Numbered from the stretch's first letter, positions 7,198 through 16,730 are shown. The stretch: 64,000 nt of DNA from Jatrophihabitans sp. (GCA_036389035.1 DASVQQ010000010.1:124001-188000), one strand, 5' to 3'. Translations and numbers: made by a program. Notes: generated by a model not told the origin, from the sequence alone.

Positions 7198-10100
7198 GCA
7201 CCGAGGCGTTTCCGGCCGGCGAGGTGGACCCGACGGCGCTGGGCCGGGCCGCCGCTCAGCGGCTGCGCCGTCCCGGCCGGCCGGCGACGATGCCACGGCC
7301 GGCCAGTATGGGACTCGTCGCCGAGTCCTCGGCCCGGTTCGCCGCCGCCACTGCCCGTCCGGTCGCGGTCCGCCGGGCGCTGGCCGCCGCAGCCACGGTG
7401 CCGGCCCGCTCGCTCGGCCAGGCCGAAGTCCGCCCGCCACGCTGGTGGACCCCGGGTCAGGCTGAGCCACAACAGGATTCCGGCGCCTCGCCGAGTTCGG
7501 TCCTGCCGCCTCGCGGCCTGGCCCGAGCGGCCAGGCAGGTTCCCACCGACGACCAGCCGCGTTCACCCGGCACCATCGCCGGCGCCCTGGTGTCGACGGC
7601 AATCCCGGTGCGCCGGATGGAAGAAGTCACCGCCGCCGGGCCGATGACCAGCTCGCACGAGCAGCGCCGGCTGCGCGCCCCTCGGCAGGCGCCACCGTCT
7701 TCGACCGGCTCGGGGTCGGCCCCGCCGGGAAATTCCACCGGGAGCGGTGACTCGACACCTGCGCGAGCCGCGAGCGCAGGCGCCGTCTCCCAGCAAAGCG
7801 GCGCGGGGGTTGCCGCCACGCTTCGGCGGTCAGTGGCCAGGGCAACCGCGGCCTTGCGCCCATCGGCTGCTGAGCATGCCGGGGTGGCGCGGCAGGACTC
7901 ACCGGCTGGATCAGCGGGCCGGAACCCGTCAGCCGGCCGGAACCCGTCAGCGGCTTCTCATTCGACGGCAGCCAGCGCGCTTGCACCCTCTTCCAATGCG
8001 AGCGGCCAGCCCCTGCCCGGGTCGCGGCCGGCGCCGGGCACCGGCAGGGCGACGCCCGCGGCGTCGCTGTCCGCGCCGGGTCCGGTGACGGCGCTGCGCC
8101 GCGCGCTGGCCATCCGCCGCGCGCAGCCGGAGCAACCACCGGCGCCTCGTCGCGGCATGGCAGGTTCGACAGCCGCAGGTTCGCCGGTGAGCTCAGCCCT
8201 GCGCCGGACCGCGTCGATCAAGGCTGCGCCGGTGCCCGCCCCGGCGCCTGCAGCGGGCAATTCCGTTGGAGCGTCGGCGTCTGCTGCGGCTGTGCCTGAT
8301 CGATCCGCGTCTGGACCGTCAGCGCTTGCTGCGTCCGCGTCTGGATCGTCTGCGCTTGCTACGTCCGCGTCTGGATCGTCTGCGTCTACTGGGTCTGCGC
8401 CTGCTGCGGCTGTGCCTGCTCGATCCGCGCCTGCTCCGTCTGAAGGCGCGGTTCGCCGCCAGGTAGGCCGGGTGGCCAGCCTGACTGCGGCAGTGGCTCG
8501 GCGGATCGCTACTTCGCCGGCTTCGGAATCAGCTGCGGCTTCAACAGCGGGGCCGACTTCGTCGAGCTCGGCTGCGGGGTCGGCTTCGTCTTCGTCGGCT
8601 TCGGTTTCATCCAGTGCCGGTGGGTTCACCGACTCGATAGCTGCCAGTACCTCGACTGGTTCGCAGGCATCCGGCGACGGAATTTCGGTTGCGCCCGTGC
8701 CGGTCAGTGGTAGGGCTTCCGCGGCTACCTCGGGTGCCGGTGGGTCAGCCGGCGCCATCGCCGCGTCTCCGCTACGCCGGCGGCTGATAGCCGATCGGTC
8801 ATCGGCCGCCGGCCCCGCCGAACCGTTGCCGTCGGCTCGCGCCGGCACCCTGCGGCGCGCTGTCGGCATTCCGACGGCCGTCTCTACCGCGCCGCGGCCG
8901 GCGTCGGTCCGGCCCGGGCGGATCCAGCCGACTGCCCAGTCCAGCCAGCAGGGCCTGCCGGTCCCAGCCGGCACCGCGAGCGATCCACGTAACGGCAGCC
9001 GGTCGACTCAGCCACGTCAGGCACATCAGTACGTTCAGCAGGCCCAGCCCGCTGGATCGGCTCAGCCCAGTCAACCCGGCCGACCGAGCAGTTCCGATTC
9101 CAGCCGGTCGAATCAGTCGAGCCAGCCAAGCCAACTGAATCAGTCGAGCCAGCTGAGTCCGTCGAGTCAATCGAACCGATCCAGCCAGCCCAGCCACGGC
9201 GGGGCCGCATCCCAGCCGCAGATGGGTAGTGGTGCGCACTCTTCGGCGGCGGCTGACTCGGCCTCGATCCGGCGCACGCTGGCCGGCGACGCGGCCAGCC
9301 CCACGAATCCCGGCTCGGCTGCCGCCTTCACGCCGAAGGCCGACCCCACCCCGGCTGTCCTAGGGAATGCAGCACGATCAACAGCGGATTCGGCTGCACC
9401 CAGCCCAGCGCCTCGGGATAGCTCAGCGCAGCCGAGGCACGCCGCACCCGAACTGGCGCCAACACTCGGCGCCTCGACTGCTCCCACCCGCATCGCGGCC
9501 GGCGCCCGAGTTCCGCGCGCCGGCGAACCCGCCCTCGGCTCGCCGGCGTCCGGCCGGCCGTTAGGACTGGCCAGCCTGCGGCAACCGATCAGGCGCTCGG
9601 TCGCACTACCCGCCCGGGAACACATCACCGCCAGCACTGGCCAGCCGATCGCGGCCGGCGCCTCCGGGCACCTCGGCTCGGTCAGCCGTCCAGCGCCCGG
9701 CCCGGTCACAGCCGTGACAGCTGGTCAACCGGCAGGCCAGCGGCTGGCAGGGCTGTCTGCGCTGGCGTCGATCCCGTCGGCTCTGCACTCCGGCCCGATG
9801 CCAGCGGCCGGCCGTAGCCAGCTGCCCTCGGTCATCCGCCGTTCGGTGCAACTGCGGCCCGCGATTGGTCCGGGCAGCGCGGTACGCCCTGGTGGCATTG
9901 CTCGTCCAGGCGGCTTGGCTGGATCATTCGGCTCTGGACCGGCAGCGGCCGGCGCCGGCACGGCGTCCGTTCGGTCGGTCACCGCGGCCGGACCGGCAAC
10001 CGCAGCGCCCGGGCAGCCGGCTCACGCCGGCGCCGGAGCAACCGCTGCCGGACCGGCCGCTGCAGGACCTGCAGCCAGCGGACCCGGCACTACCGGCCTC

Positions 10101-11732
10101 GGCGCCCGCGGTCAGGCGCTGGGACTGGCCACCGCGCGATCCTCGGCTGAACTGGCGCCGACGACCGGCGTGGCACGGCGCACTATGGCTCCACCTACCG
10201 GGTCCGGCCGATCGGTCGCCCCGACTGCCTCCGACACCACCACGTCGAGCCGGCAGAGTATCGAAAGCGGCAGCCCCGGCGGGTTCCGACCCAGCAGTAG
10301 CGGTGGAAACGCCAGCGGGTTGGTTCCGGGCGTTGCCAGCCGGACCCAGGCTGCCGGCACGACGGCCGGTTCTATCCAGCGGATGCCGGCCACCAGTGGG
10401 GCTATCGATAGCCCGCCGCCCGACCCGACCCGCGCTGCCACCAGGCTGCCCGCCAGCTCGCGGGTGTTGCGAGCCATCATTCCGGGTACCGCGAACGGCG
10501 AATCGGCTGCGCTGCCAGTCGCGTTGCGCGGTGTGCACAGGCAGTTGGCCGCCGGTGATCCGGCTGGCCAGCCGGCCACGTCCCGGACCAGTCAGTTCGC
10601 GCTGCGACACCAATCCCCTCTGGACGCCACGGTCCGCCGGCAGTCCACGGGCAGCGTCCGGCCGCATTACGCGCCAGCAGGAGCAGCGGCCACGGCGCAG
10701 CAGCCGGCGCGATCAGGCGCCAATGACTACTCGGCCGTCCCCGGCCGGCCGGCCAGCACCGGGGCGGCATCAGCCCGCCGGCTCGCCCATTTCCCTGGCA
10801 GTGGCAGCGCAATCGCCGCCAGCCAATTGAGCGGTCCGGCAGTTGCCGCCAGCCGGTCAGCACCGCTGCCGGCGATCCGCCGATCCACCGGGCTGCCCTC
10901 GACGATCCGGGCAGCGGCACTGCACGCGCAGCGCCCGGTCGCTGCGGCCAGCGGCTCAGCACTGGCAACACCTGGCTCAGCACCAGCACCGGCCGCCAGG
11001 GGCTCAACACCGGCTGCCAGGGGCTCAACACCGGCTGCCGGCGGCACAGCACCGGCCGCCAGCGGCTCAACCGGGGCGGCAGCCACCCCAGCCGGACCGG
11101 CCTCGTCGAGCCGGCTACCGGGCGGCCTGGCAGCCTCGGCAGCCGGCCGAGGCGACACCGGCGCCGCCGGCCAGCTGGGAGCTTTCGTCCAGCGCAGCAT
11201 GGTGGTGGCGCCACCCCGGGTCAGCATCCGGCCCGCTGAGCTGACGCCGGCCTCCGGAGGCCCGGCAGTGCCGCAAGTCGGGCGGCGCGATCGTCCGGCG
11301 ATGCCGACCAGCCAGAGCAGGCCGGCCCCTAACGGCGGCGATGGCGGCGTCGAGATCGACGGGCCGGTGATCCGGCGCTCGCTGTCGGGGGCGGCCCATT
11401 CGCTGTTTCGAAGCCTGCTGCGCAGTCCGGGCGCGGCCGGTCCGGCATCCCATCCGGATTCCGTCCAGTCAGGAAGTGTCGGCATGTTCGAGAACCGCCC
11501 ACAACGCATGCACGCTCATGGCCCGGACGAGCCGGCCGCCGTCCGGCGGCTGCACGAGTCTGGAGGCGAACCGCGGTTCACCGGCTTCGAACCGGACGAG
11601 GACTCGATAAGTCCGGCGATGCGATCCCGCGATTTCGACGAGCTGATCGACCGCATCGTTGCGAAACTGGAGCAGCGCATCACCGATGACCTCGAGCGGC
11701 GAGGGCGTCGCCACCTGCCGGAGGTGTTCTGA
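7194..11732 (+). CDS. Giant low-complexity CIS protein with a repeated two-arginine motif
   Basis: This 1,512-residue protein is almost entirely Ala, Ser, Gly, Pro, Gln and Thr and is predicted disordered by composition; one stretch (about residues 600-680) is a run of Ser/Gln/Pro. About 20 times along the chain a short motif of the type hydrophobic-R-R-S/T/A-hydrophobic recurs (LRRSVA, IRRSVAL, IRRSVQL, LRRAVGI, IRRTLAG, IRRSTGL, IRRSLSG). Only the last ~35 residues look folded: a helical DFDELIDRIVAKLEQRI followed by a basic stretch and a PEVF end. It is coupled to the tube gene (ATGA) and the LysM gene (TGATG). No homologous function is recognised. Its place suits a tape-measure, loading or scaffold role, although its Pro content argues against a simple helical ruler. 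Confidence 0.75.
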   Translation: MSTEAFPAGEVDPTALGRAAAQRLRRPGRPATMPRPASMGLVAESSARFAAATARPVAVRRALAAAATVPARSLGQAEVRPPRWWTPGQAEPQQDSGASPSSVLPPRGLARAARQVPTDDQPRSPGTIAGALVSTAIPVRRMEEVTAAGPMTSSHEQRRLRAPRQAPPSSTGSGSAPPGNSTGSGDSTPARAASAGAVSQQSGAGVAATLRRSVARATAALRPSAAEHAGVARQDSPAGSAGRNPSAGRNPSAASHSTAASALAPSSNASGQPLPGSRPAPGTGRATPAASLSAPGPVTALRRALAIRRAQPEQPPAPRRGMAGSTAAGSPVSSALRRTASIKAAPVPAPAPAAGNSVGASASAAAVPDRSASGPSALAASASGSSALATSASGSSASTGSAPAAAVPARSAPAPSEGAVRRQVGRVASLTAAVARRIATSPASESAAASTAGPTSSSSAAGSASSSSASVSSSAGGFTDSIAASTSTGSQASGDGISVAPVPVSGRASAATSGAGGSAGAIAASPLRRRLIADRSSAAGPAEPLPSARAGTLRRAVGIPTAVSTAPRPASVRPGRIQPTAQSSQQGLPVPAGTASDPRNGSRSTQPRQAHQYVQQAQPAGSAQPSQPGRPSSSDSSRSNQSSQPSQLNQSSQLSPSSQSNRSSQPSHGGAASQPQMGSGAHSSAAADSASIRRTLAGDAASPTNPGSAAAFTPKADPTPAVLGNAARSTADSAAPSPAPRDSSAQPRHAAPELAPTLGASTAPTRIAAGARVPRAGEPALGSPASGRPLGLASLRQPIRRSVALPAREHITASTGQPIAAGASGHLGSVSRPAPGPVTAVTAGQPAGQRLAGLSALASIPSALHSGPMPAAGRSQLPSVIRRSVQLRPAIGPGSAVRPGGIARPGGLAGSFGSGPAAAGAGTASVRSVTAAGPATAAPGQPAHAGAGATAAGPAAAGPAASGPGTTGLGARGQALGLATARSSAELAPTTGVARRTMAPPTGSGRSVAPTASDTTTSSRQSIESGSPGGFRPSSSGGNASGLVPGVASRTQAAGTTAGSIQRMPATSGAIDSPPPDPTRAATRLPASSRVLRAIIPGTANGESAALPVALRGVHRQLAAGDPAGQPATSRTSQFALRHQSPLDATVRRQSTGSVRPHYAPAGAAATAQQPARSGANDYSAVPGRPASTGAASARRLAHFPGSGSAIAASQLSGPAVAASRSAPLPAIRRSTGLPSTIRAAALHAQRPVAAASGSALATPGSAPAPAARGSTPAARGSTPAAGGTAPAASGSTGAAATPAGPASSSRLPGGLAASAAGRGDTGAAGQLGAFVQRSMVVAPPRVSIRPAELTPASGGPAVPQVGRRDRPAMPTSQSRPAPNGGDGGVEIDGPVIRRSLSGAAHSLFRSLLRSPGAAGPASHPDSVQSGSVGMFENRPQRMHAHGPDEPAAVRRLHESGGEPRFTGFEPDEDSISPAMRSRDFDELIDRIVAKLEQRITDDLERRGRRHLPEVF

Positions 11733-12391
11733 TGGCCGAGTTGGAAAAGGCATTCCTGGAGATCGAGGGCGGTCAGCGGATTCCCTGCCTGTTCAACCCG
11801 AGCCAGATCTCGGTGGGCCGCCGCAACAACTGGGCCTCAGAACCGATGCCCGGCAAGGGCGTCTCACGGTTGCGCTATGCCGGCGCGCAGTCGGGCTGGA
11901 TGCAGGTCGAACTCGTCTTCGACACCACGGCCGACGGGACGGCGGTCACCAAGCACACCGGCGCCATCCTCAAGCTGATGGACGTCGACACCTCGCTGCC
12001 CGGCTCGGACGAGACCACCCACAACGCCCGGCCGCCGTTCGTCATCTTCCACTGGGGTGATCTGCACTCGTTCAAGGCGGTGGTCACCGACCTGCAGCTG
12101 GTCTTCACCTACTTCTCCGCGTCCGGCGTCCCGTTGCGGGCCCGGATGGGCCTGACCATGCAGCAGTACGAGGAGTCCCAGGCCTTCGGACCGCAGAACC
12201 CGACGTCGGGTACGCCGCGACCGCACCGGGTGCACCGGGTGCAGCCGGGTGAGACGCTGGACCGGATCGCCGCTCGCTACTACGGGGACTCGACCCGCTG
12301 GCGATCACTGGCCTCGGCCAACAACATCGAGGACCCGCTGGCGATGCGTCCCGGCGCGTTGCTGTCGGTGCCCCGGATCGAGCACGGATGA
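11732..12391 (+). CDS. CIS tube-initiator protein with C-terminal LysM domain (Afp7-like)
   Basis: The 219-residue protein joins an N-terminal CIS-tube/initiator domain (LEKAFLEIEGG.RIPCLFNPSQ, residues 1-150, with FVIFHWGDLHSFKAVV) to a C-terminal LysM module (HRVQPGETLDRIAARYYGD, residues ~165-215). In Afp-like particles this protein sits between the spike and the first tube ring; the LysM part is thought to act as a structural clamp rather than as a peptidoglycan binder. ATG 11732 overlaps the previous stop, and its own stop overlaps the VgrG start (ATGA). Confidence 0.92.
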   Translation: MAELEKAFLEIEGGQRIPCLFNPSQISVGRRNNWASEPMPGKGVSRLRYAGAQSGWMQVELVFDTTADGTAVTKHTGAILKLMDVDTSLPGSDETTHNARPPFVIFHWGDLHSFKAVVTDLQLVFTYFSASGVPLRARMGLTMQQYEESQAFGPQNPTSGTPRPHRVHRVQPGETLDRIAARYYGDSTRWRSLASANNIEDPLAMRPGALLSVPRIEHG

Positions 12392-14148
12392 CAGGGTTCG
12401 AAGGGCTCAGCCCGACCGTGAAGGTGGCCGGCTCGCCGCTGTCGGACACCGTCCTGCAGCACCTGGTGTCGGTTCGGGTGCAGCGCAGCCTGCGGCTGCC
12501 CGGACGGGCCACCCTGCGCTTCGCCGATGTCGGGTACTCGGTCTCCTCCAGCGGTTTCTTCAGCATCGGCAAGAAGGTGGACATCGGGGTGTACCAGGCC
12601 GGTGCGCTGATGAGCGGCACCGTCACCGGAATGAGCCTGCAGCAGCAGGAAGGCGACCACCCCGATCTGGTGGTGGTCATCGACGACGCCGCGCACAAGC
12701 TCACCCGTGGCAGCAAGGTCAAGACCTACCTGAACATGACCTTCTCCGACATCGTCAGCCAGCTGGCCAGCGGCGCGGGGCTGACGGCCGACGTCAGCTC
12801 CACCCAGGAGGTGCACCCCTACGTCCTGCAAGCCGATTCCGATCTGGCCTTTCTCGACGAGCTGGCCTCCCGGATGGGCTATGACTGGTGGGTCGAGGGC
12901 AGCACGTTGCACTTCGCGGCGCCGAGCAGCGCCGGCCCGGTGCTCGCCCTGGAGCTGGGCAAGGACCTGCAGGAGTTCTCGGTCTCCGCTTCGGGCCTGC
13001 TGCCCACCAAGGCGCAGGTGGTCGGCTGGGACAACGCCACCCAGACCTCGATCGTGGGACAGGGCGGCGCGGCCCAGTCCTCGGTGCTGCCGTCCTCGGA
13101 TTTCGTCCAACCCTTTCTGGGCAGCAGCAGCCCGCTCGGCGAGGCGCCGGTGGTGACCGGCAGCCTGACGCCGATGAGCCAGACCGAGGCGGCCGCGGCC
13201 GGCGGCGCGTACCGGTCCCAGTGGGCGGCCGGCACGGTGGAGGCCCGGGGCACCTCGATGGTCAGTGACAAGCTGAAGCCGGGTGTCGCGATCACCATCA
13301 CGAATGCCGGCCCGACCTCGGGCAAGTACCACCTGACCGAAGTAGATCACCGGTATGACCGAAGGGGGTTCCGCACCCAGTTCATCGCCGGTGATCGCAG
13401 CCGGACCGGTCTGACCGACACCCTCAGCGGGAGCCGCAGGACCGGCAGCTTCAACGTTCCGGGGTTGGTGGTCGGGGTGGTCACCAACGTCGATGACCCG
13501 GACAAGGCCGGCCGGGTCAAGCTGAAGTACCCCGCGGTCAGCTCCGAGATCGAGGGGCCGTGGGCCCGGATCGTCACCCTGGGCGCCGGCAACAAGCGCG
13601 GCATGGTCTTTCAGCCCGAGGTCAATGACGAGGTGCTGGTGGCCTTCGAGGGTGGCGACCCGCGCCAGCCGGTGGTGCTGGGCGGGCTGTTCAGCGGCAA
13701 GAACGTGCTGCCGGAGTGGGGGGTGAAGTCCGGGCAGGTGCAGACCCGGCGGATCACCTCGCGGCTCGGCCATGTCATCGAGCTGTCCGACGGCAGCGAC
13801 CCGGCGACCCAGCACCTGCTGCTGCAGCTGAGCACTGCCACCCACAAGATCCGGCTGGGCGCCGACAAGCTCGACATCGAAGTGGCCGGCGGCAAGCCGA
13901 TCTCGATCAAGGCCGGTTCGGCCTCGTTCGAGATAGACGCCAGCCAGAACGTCACCATCAAGGGCAACAAGGTGACGATCGAGGCCCAGACCGAGCTGGC
14001 GCTGAAAGGCAACTCCAAGGTGGGCGTGACCAGCCAGGGCCAACTGGCCATGCAGGGTTCGATGGTGGCGATCAAGGGACAGGGCACGACAAGCGTCGAG
14101 GCGAGCGGCCCGCTCACTCTCAAAGGTGCGATGGTGGCGATCAACTGA
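12388..14148 (+). CDS. VgrG-like baseplate spike protein
   Basis: At 586 residues this is a typical CIS VgrG. Residues 1-350 correspond to the gp27/late-control-D-like hub (LVSVRVQRSLRLPGRATLRF and the SDLAFLDELASRMGYDWWVEG segment). A gp5-type OB-fold follows (VVGVVTNVDDPDKAGRVKLKYP ... GDPRQPVVLGGLFSGKN, about 355-450). The end is a beta-helix needle of G/K/I repeats (ITIKGNKVTIEAQ-type). It forms the trimeric puncturing spike that the PAAR-like protein caps. No C-terminal effector domain is fused. Both ends overlap neighbours (ATGA and TGATG). Confidence 0.95.
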   Translation: MTGFEGLSPTVKVAGSPLSDTVLQHLVSVRVQRSLRLPGRATLRFADVGYSVSSSGFFSIGKKVDIGVYQAGALMSGTVTGMSLQQQEGDHPDLVVVIDDAAHKLTRGSKVKTYLNMTFSDIVSQLASGAGLTADVSSTQEVHPYVLQADSDLAFLDELASRMGYDWWVEGSTLHFAAPSSAGPVLALELGKDLQEFSVSASGLLPTKAQVVGWDNATQTSIVGQGGAAQSSVLPSSDFVQPFLGSSSPLGEAPVVTGSLTPMSQTEAAAAGGAYRSQWAAGTVEARGTSMVSDKLKPGVAITITNAGPTSGKYHLTEVDHRYDRRGFRTQFIAGDRSRTGLTDTLSGSRRTGSFNVPGLVVGVVTNVDDPDKAGRVKLKYPAVSSEIEGPWARIVTLGAGNKRGMVFQPEVNDEVLVAFEGGDPRQPVVLGGLFSGKNVLPEWGVKSGQVQTRRITSRLGHVIELSDGSDPATQHLLLQLSTATHKIRLGADKLDIEVAGGKPISIKAGSASFEIDASQNVTIKGNKVTIEAQTELALKGNSKVGVTSQGQLAMQGSMVAIKGQGTTSVEASGPLTLKGAMVAIN

Positions 14149-14594
14149 TGAACGACTACAGCCCGACCAGGCGAGCCGACCTCGCCCAGTCCGACGGGTC
14201 CTTCGTCGGCCGGGGCTTCAGCTGGCCGCTGGAGATCGACCACACCGGCTCGATCAAGCTGACCGACGGCGCCGAGGACCTCGACCGCTCGATCCGGATG
14301 GTGCTGCTCACCGCCCCCGGCGAGCGCCTGATGCGACCGGAGTTCGGCTGCCGGATCTGGGACCTGCTGTTCGAGCCGGTCACCGCGAACCTGCTGGGCC
14401 TGATCGCCGAGGCGGTCCGGGACGCGCTGGCACGCTGGGAGCCCCGGATTCTCGTCGAGGACGTGCAGCCCTCCATCGACCCCGACGACTCGGCCCTGAT
14501 CCGGATCACCATCATCTACCGGGTGCGGGTGACCAACGACCGGCGCAACCTGGTGTACCCGTTCTACGTCATCCCGCACGAGTCCGAATCATGA
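14148..14594 (+). CDS. gp25/GPW-family baseplate wedge protein
   Basis: The 148-residue protein has the gp25 core: GFSWPLEIDHTGSIKLTDG, SIRMVLLTAPGERLMRPEFG, the invariant E-F-G-C motif preceding WDLLFEP, and a closing RITIIYRVR strand. gp25 links the inner baseplate to the first sheath ring and nucleates sheath assembly. The ATG at 14148 overlaps the VgrG stop (TGATG); longer frames upstream in the same register run inside the VgrG gene and are not real. Its stop overlaps the start of a 21-residue mini-ORF. Confidence 0.93.
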   Translation: MNDYSPTRRADLAQSDGSFVGRGFSWPLEIDHTGSIKLTDGAEDLDRSIRMVLLTAPGERLMRPEFGCRIWDLLFEPVTANLLGLIAEAVRDALARWEPRILVEDVQPSIDPDDSALIRITIIYRVRVTNDRRNLVYPFYVIPHESES

Positions 14595-14656
14595 GCAACC
14601 GCAGCGTGATCTCGTCCTCACTCGTGAACCAGCGTGAGAATAGCGAGCCCGCCTGA
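14591..14656 (+). CDS. Coupled mini-ORF (21 residues) between gp25 and baseplate J
   Basis: ATG 14591 overlaps the gp25 stop (ATGA), and the TGA at 14654-14656 overlaps the baseplate J ATG (TGATG). The peptide begins MSNRSVISSSLVNQ and ends NSEPA. Nothing suggests an independent function. The precise double overlap suggests that it carries ribosomes across an otherwise empty 60-bp gap, so that the wedge protein is translated from terminating ribosomes. It could equally be chance. Confidence 0.4.
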   Translation: MSNRSVISSSLVNQRENSEPA

Positions 14657-16617
14657 TGCCTCTGCCCGCACCCAATCTCGATGACCGGTCCTTCCAGGAC
14701 ATCGTCGACGAAGCGAAGCGGCTCATCCCGCGGTTCTGCCCGGAATGGACCAACCACAACCTGTCCGATCCGGGTGTGGCGTTGATCGAGCTGTTCGCGT
14801 GGATGAGCGAGATGGTGCTGTTCCGGCTCAACCAGGTGCCCGAACGGCTCTACGTGCACTTTTTGAACCTGGTCGGCATCGAGCCGTTCCCGCCCTCGGT
14901 CGCCCATGCCGATCTGACGTTCTGGCTGTCAGCGCCGCTGGATCAGCCGATCGCGGTGCCGCAGGGCACCCAGGTGACCACCGCGCTGAGCACCACGGCC
15001 GCCAATGCCGCCCGCGAAGCCGTCATCTTCACCACCAGCACCGAACTGGTGATCGCGCCGCCGGTGTTGCGGGGAGCGCTGACCAGCACCGCGGGCGACG
15101 ACCGGATCACCGACGTGTGGGACGACCTGCGCTACCCGAACGTCGCCGCCACCTGTTTCGCCTCCACCCCGCTGGCGGTCGGGGACGCGTTCTACCTCGG
15201 CTTCACCCAGAGCCTGGCCGGCCTGGCGATCCGCCTGACGGTCGCCGCCGACGCCGAAGGCATCGGGGTCGATCCTCGAAACCCGCCACTGGTATGGGAG
15301 ATCTGGAGCGGCGAGTCCTGGATCCCGGCACTGGTGCACGGCGACACCACCGGTGGGTTGAACCGGGCCGGCGAGATCGAGCTGCTGATCCCGATGCGGC
15401 ATCAGATGCTCACGATGGCCGGCAACGGCGCGTACTGGCTGCGGGCACGGCTGATCGCGCCCCGGCCGGGCCAGCCCTCCTACCAGGCCTCGCCCCGGAT
15501 CGGCTCGCTGACCGTCGCGGCGATCGGTGGCACGGTCGCGGCTGAGCACGCCGAGCACGCGTCCGGTGAGGTGCTCGGCCGCAGCGACGGCACGCCGGCC
15601 CAGTCCTTCGTCGTGAGCCGCGCGCCGGTGCTGCCCCGTACCGAGGAGGAGCGCGTCGTGGTGATAGACCGCAACGTGCGGACCGAGTGGCAGGAGGTCG
15701 ATGACTTCACCCGGTCCGGCCCCGATGACCTGCACTACCTCTGGGAGAGCGGCGGCGGGGTCATCAAGTTCGGCCCGCGGGTGCGTTACGCCAACGGAGT
15801 CGTCCGCCAGCACGGGCACATCCCGCGCGACGGCAGCGAGATCACGGTGACCGGCTACCGGCACGGCGGCGGCGCCAGCGGCAACGTCGGCGCCCGGACC
15901 CTCAGCGTTCTGCGCTCGACGGTGCCCTACATCGCCGGGGTCAGCAACCGGCATCCGGCTACCGGCGGGGTCGACCCCGAGACGGTGGCCGAGGCGAAGG
16001 TGCGCGGGCCGCTGACCCTGCGCACCGGCCAGCGGGCCGTCACCGCCGGCGATTTCGAGCGGCTGACCCAGGAGGCCTCGATCGAGGTGGCCCGGGCGCG
16101 CTGCCTGCCGGCGGCGGCCGGCACCGGCCCGGTCCGGATGCTGGTGGTTCCGCAGGTCCGCAGTGACCCGCGCCAGCACGAGCTGGACGACTTCGCGATC
16201 TCGGTTCCGCTGCTGCGCCAGATCAGCGAGCACCTCGACGAGCACCGGCTGGTCGGCACCGCCGTCGAAATCGGCACGCCGTACTACCAGGGCGTCAGCG
16301 TGGTCGCCCTGGTGCACACCCCGCCGGGGCGGCCGGCCCCGCTGGTGCGGCAACGGGCCATCGACGTGCTGACCCGCTACATCAACCCGCTCACCGGCGG
16401 CGCCGAGGGGATCGGCTGGATGTTCGACACCGATCTGAACAGCTCGGTGGTGGCGCAGCTGCTGGAATCGGTGGAAGGCGTCGAGCGGGTCGAGGAGCTG
16501 CTGCTGTTCGAGTACGACCTGCGCACCGGACGGCGACTGGGCAGCGGCCGCGACACCATCCGGCTGAAGCCGCATTCCCTTTTCCTGTCGGCAAAGCACC
16601 AGGTGGTAGTGCGCTGA
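14656..16617 (+). CDS. Baseplate J-family wedge protein (Afp11-like)
   Basis: The 653-residue protein opens with the family's PNLDDRSFQDIVDEAKRLIP and a WTNHNLSDPGVALIELFAWM helix. It contains the central J domain (YRHGGGASGNVGARTLSVL; GVDPETVAEAKVRGPLTLRTGQRAVTAGDFERL) and ends with the usual C-terminal domain. With the gpI-like product it forms the baseplate wedges (the gp6/gp7 pair in T4) that trigger sheath contraction. ATG 14656 overlaps the mini-ORF stop. Its own stop overlaps the start of a second mini-ORF. Confidence 0.95.
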   Translation: MPLPAPNLDDRSFQDIVDEAKRLIPRFCPEWTNHNLSDPGVALIELFAWMSEMVLFRLNQVPERLYVHFLNLVGIEPFPPSVAHADLTFWLSAPLDQPIAVPQGTQVTTALSTTAANAAREAVIFTTSTELVIAPPVLRGALTSTAGDDRITDVWDDLRYPNVAATCFASTPLAVGDAFYLGFTQSLAGLAIRLTVAADAEGIGVDPRNPPLVWEIWSGESWIPALVHGDTTGGLNRAGEIELLIPMRHQMLTMAGNGAYWLRARLIAPRPGQPSYQASPRIGSLTVAAIGGTVAAEHAEHASGEVLGRSDGTPAQSFVVSRAPVLPRTEEERVVVIDRNVRTEWQEVDDFTRSGPDDLHYLWESGGGVIKFGPRVRYANGVVRQHGHIPRDGSEITVTGYRHGGGASGNVGARTLSVLRSTVPYIAGVSNRHPATGGVDPETVAEAKVRGPLTLRTGQRAVTAGDFERLTQEASIEVARARCLPAAAGTGPVRMLVVPQVRSDPRQHELDDFAISVPLLRQISEHLDEHRLVGTAVEIGTPYYQGVSVVALVHTPPGRPAPLVRQRAIDVLTRYINPLTGGAEGIGWMFDTDLNSSVVAQLLESVEGVERVEELLLFEYDLRTGRRLGSGRDTIRLKPHSLFLSAKHQVVVR

Positions 16618-16730
16618 TGGCTACGCTGACGAATAAGCTGGCAGCGTGTCGGACACGTAGCGGTTTCGCGCGTCAGGGCAAGCAAAACTGCTACTCGTCG
16701 GCGCCTCGCAAGCCGGTCAGGCGGCGCTGA
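16617..16730 (+). CDS. Coupled mini-ORF (37 residues) between baseplate J and gpI-like gene
   Basis: ATG 16617 overlaps the stop of the J gene (TGATG), and the TGA at 16728-16730 overlaps the ATG of the gpI-like gene in the same way. The peptide begins MATLTNKLAACRTR and ends in a basic KPVRRR. The segment uses codons such as AAT, AAG and CAA that are rarer in the neighbours, and contains a small hairpin, CGTGTC-G-GACACG, at 16645-16657. It may be a translation-coupling peptide, a remnant of a degraded gene, or a small CIS component; the sequence does not decide. Confidence 0.4.
   Translation: MATLTNKLAACRTRSGFARQGKQNCYSSAPRKPVRRR

Noticed and set aside
8281..8450. Possible minisatellite of TCTGGATCGTCTGCG-like units
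   Set aside because: The units are imperfect and all in frame; they are repeats of the low-complexity protein gene and not a separate element.
10975..11065. Short tandem units CAGGGGCTCAACACCGGCTG suggesting a CRISPR-like array
   Set aside because: The units are adjacent without unique spacers and encode Ala/Ser/Pro repeats in the disordered protein.
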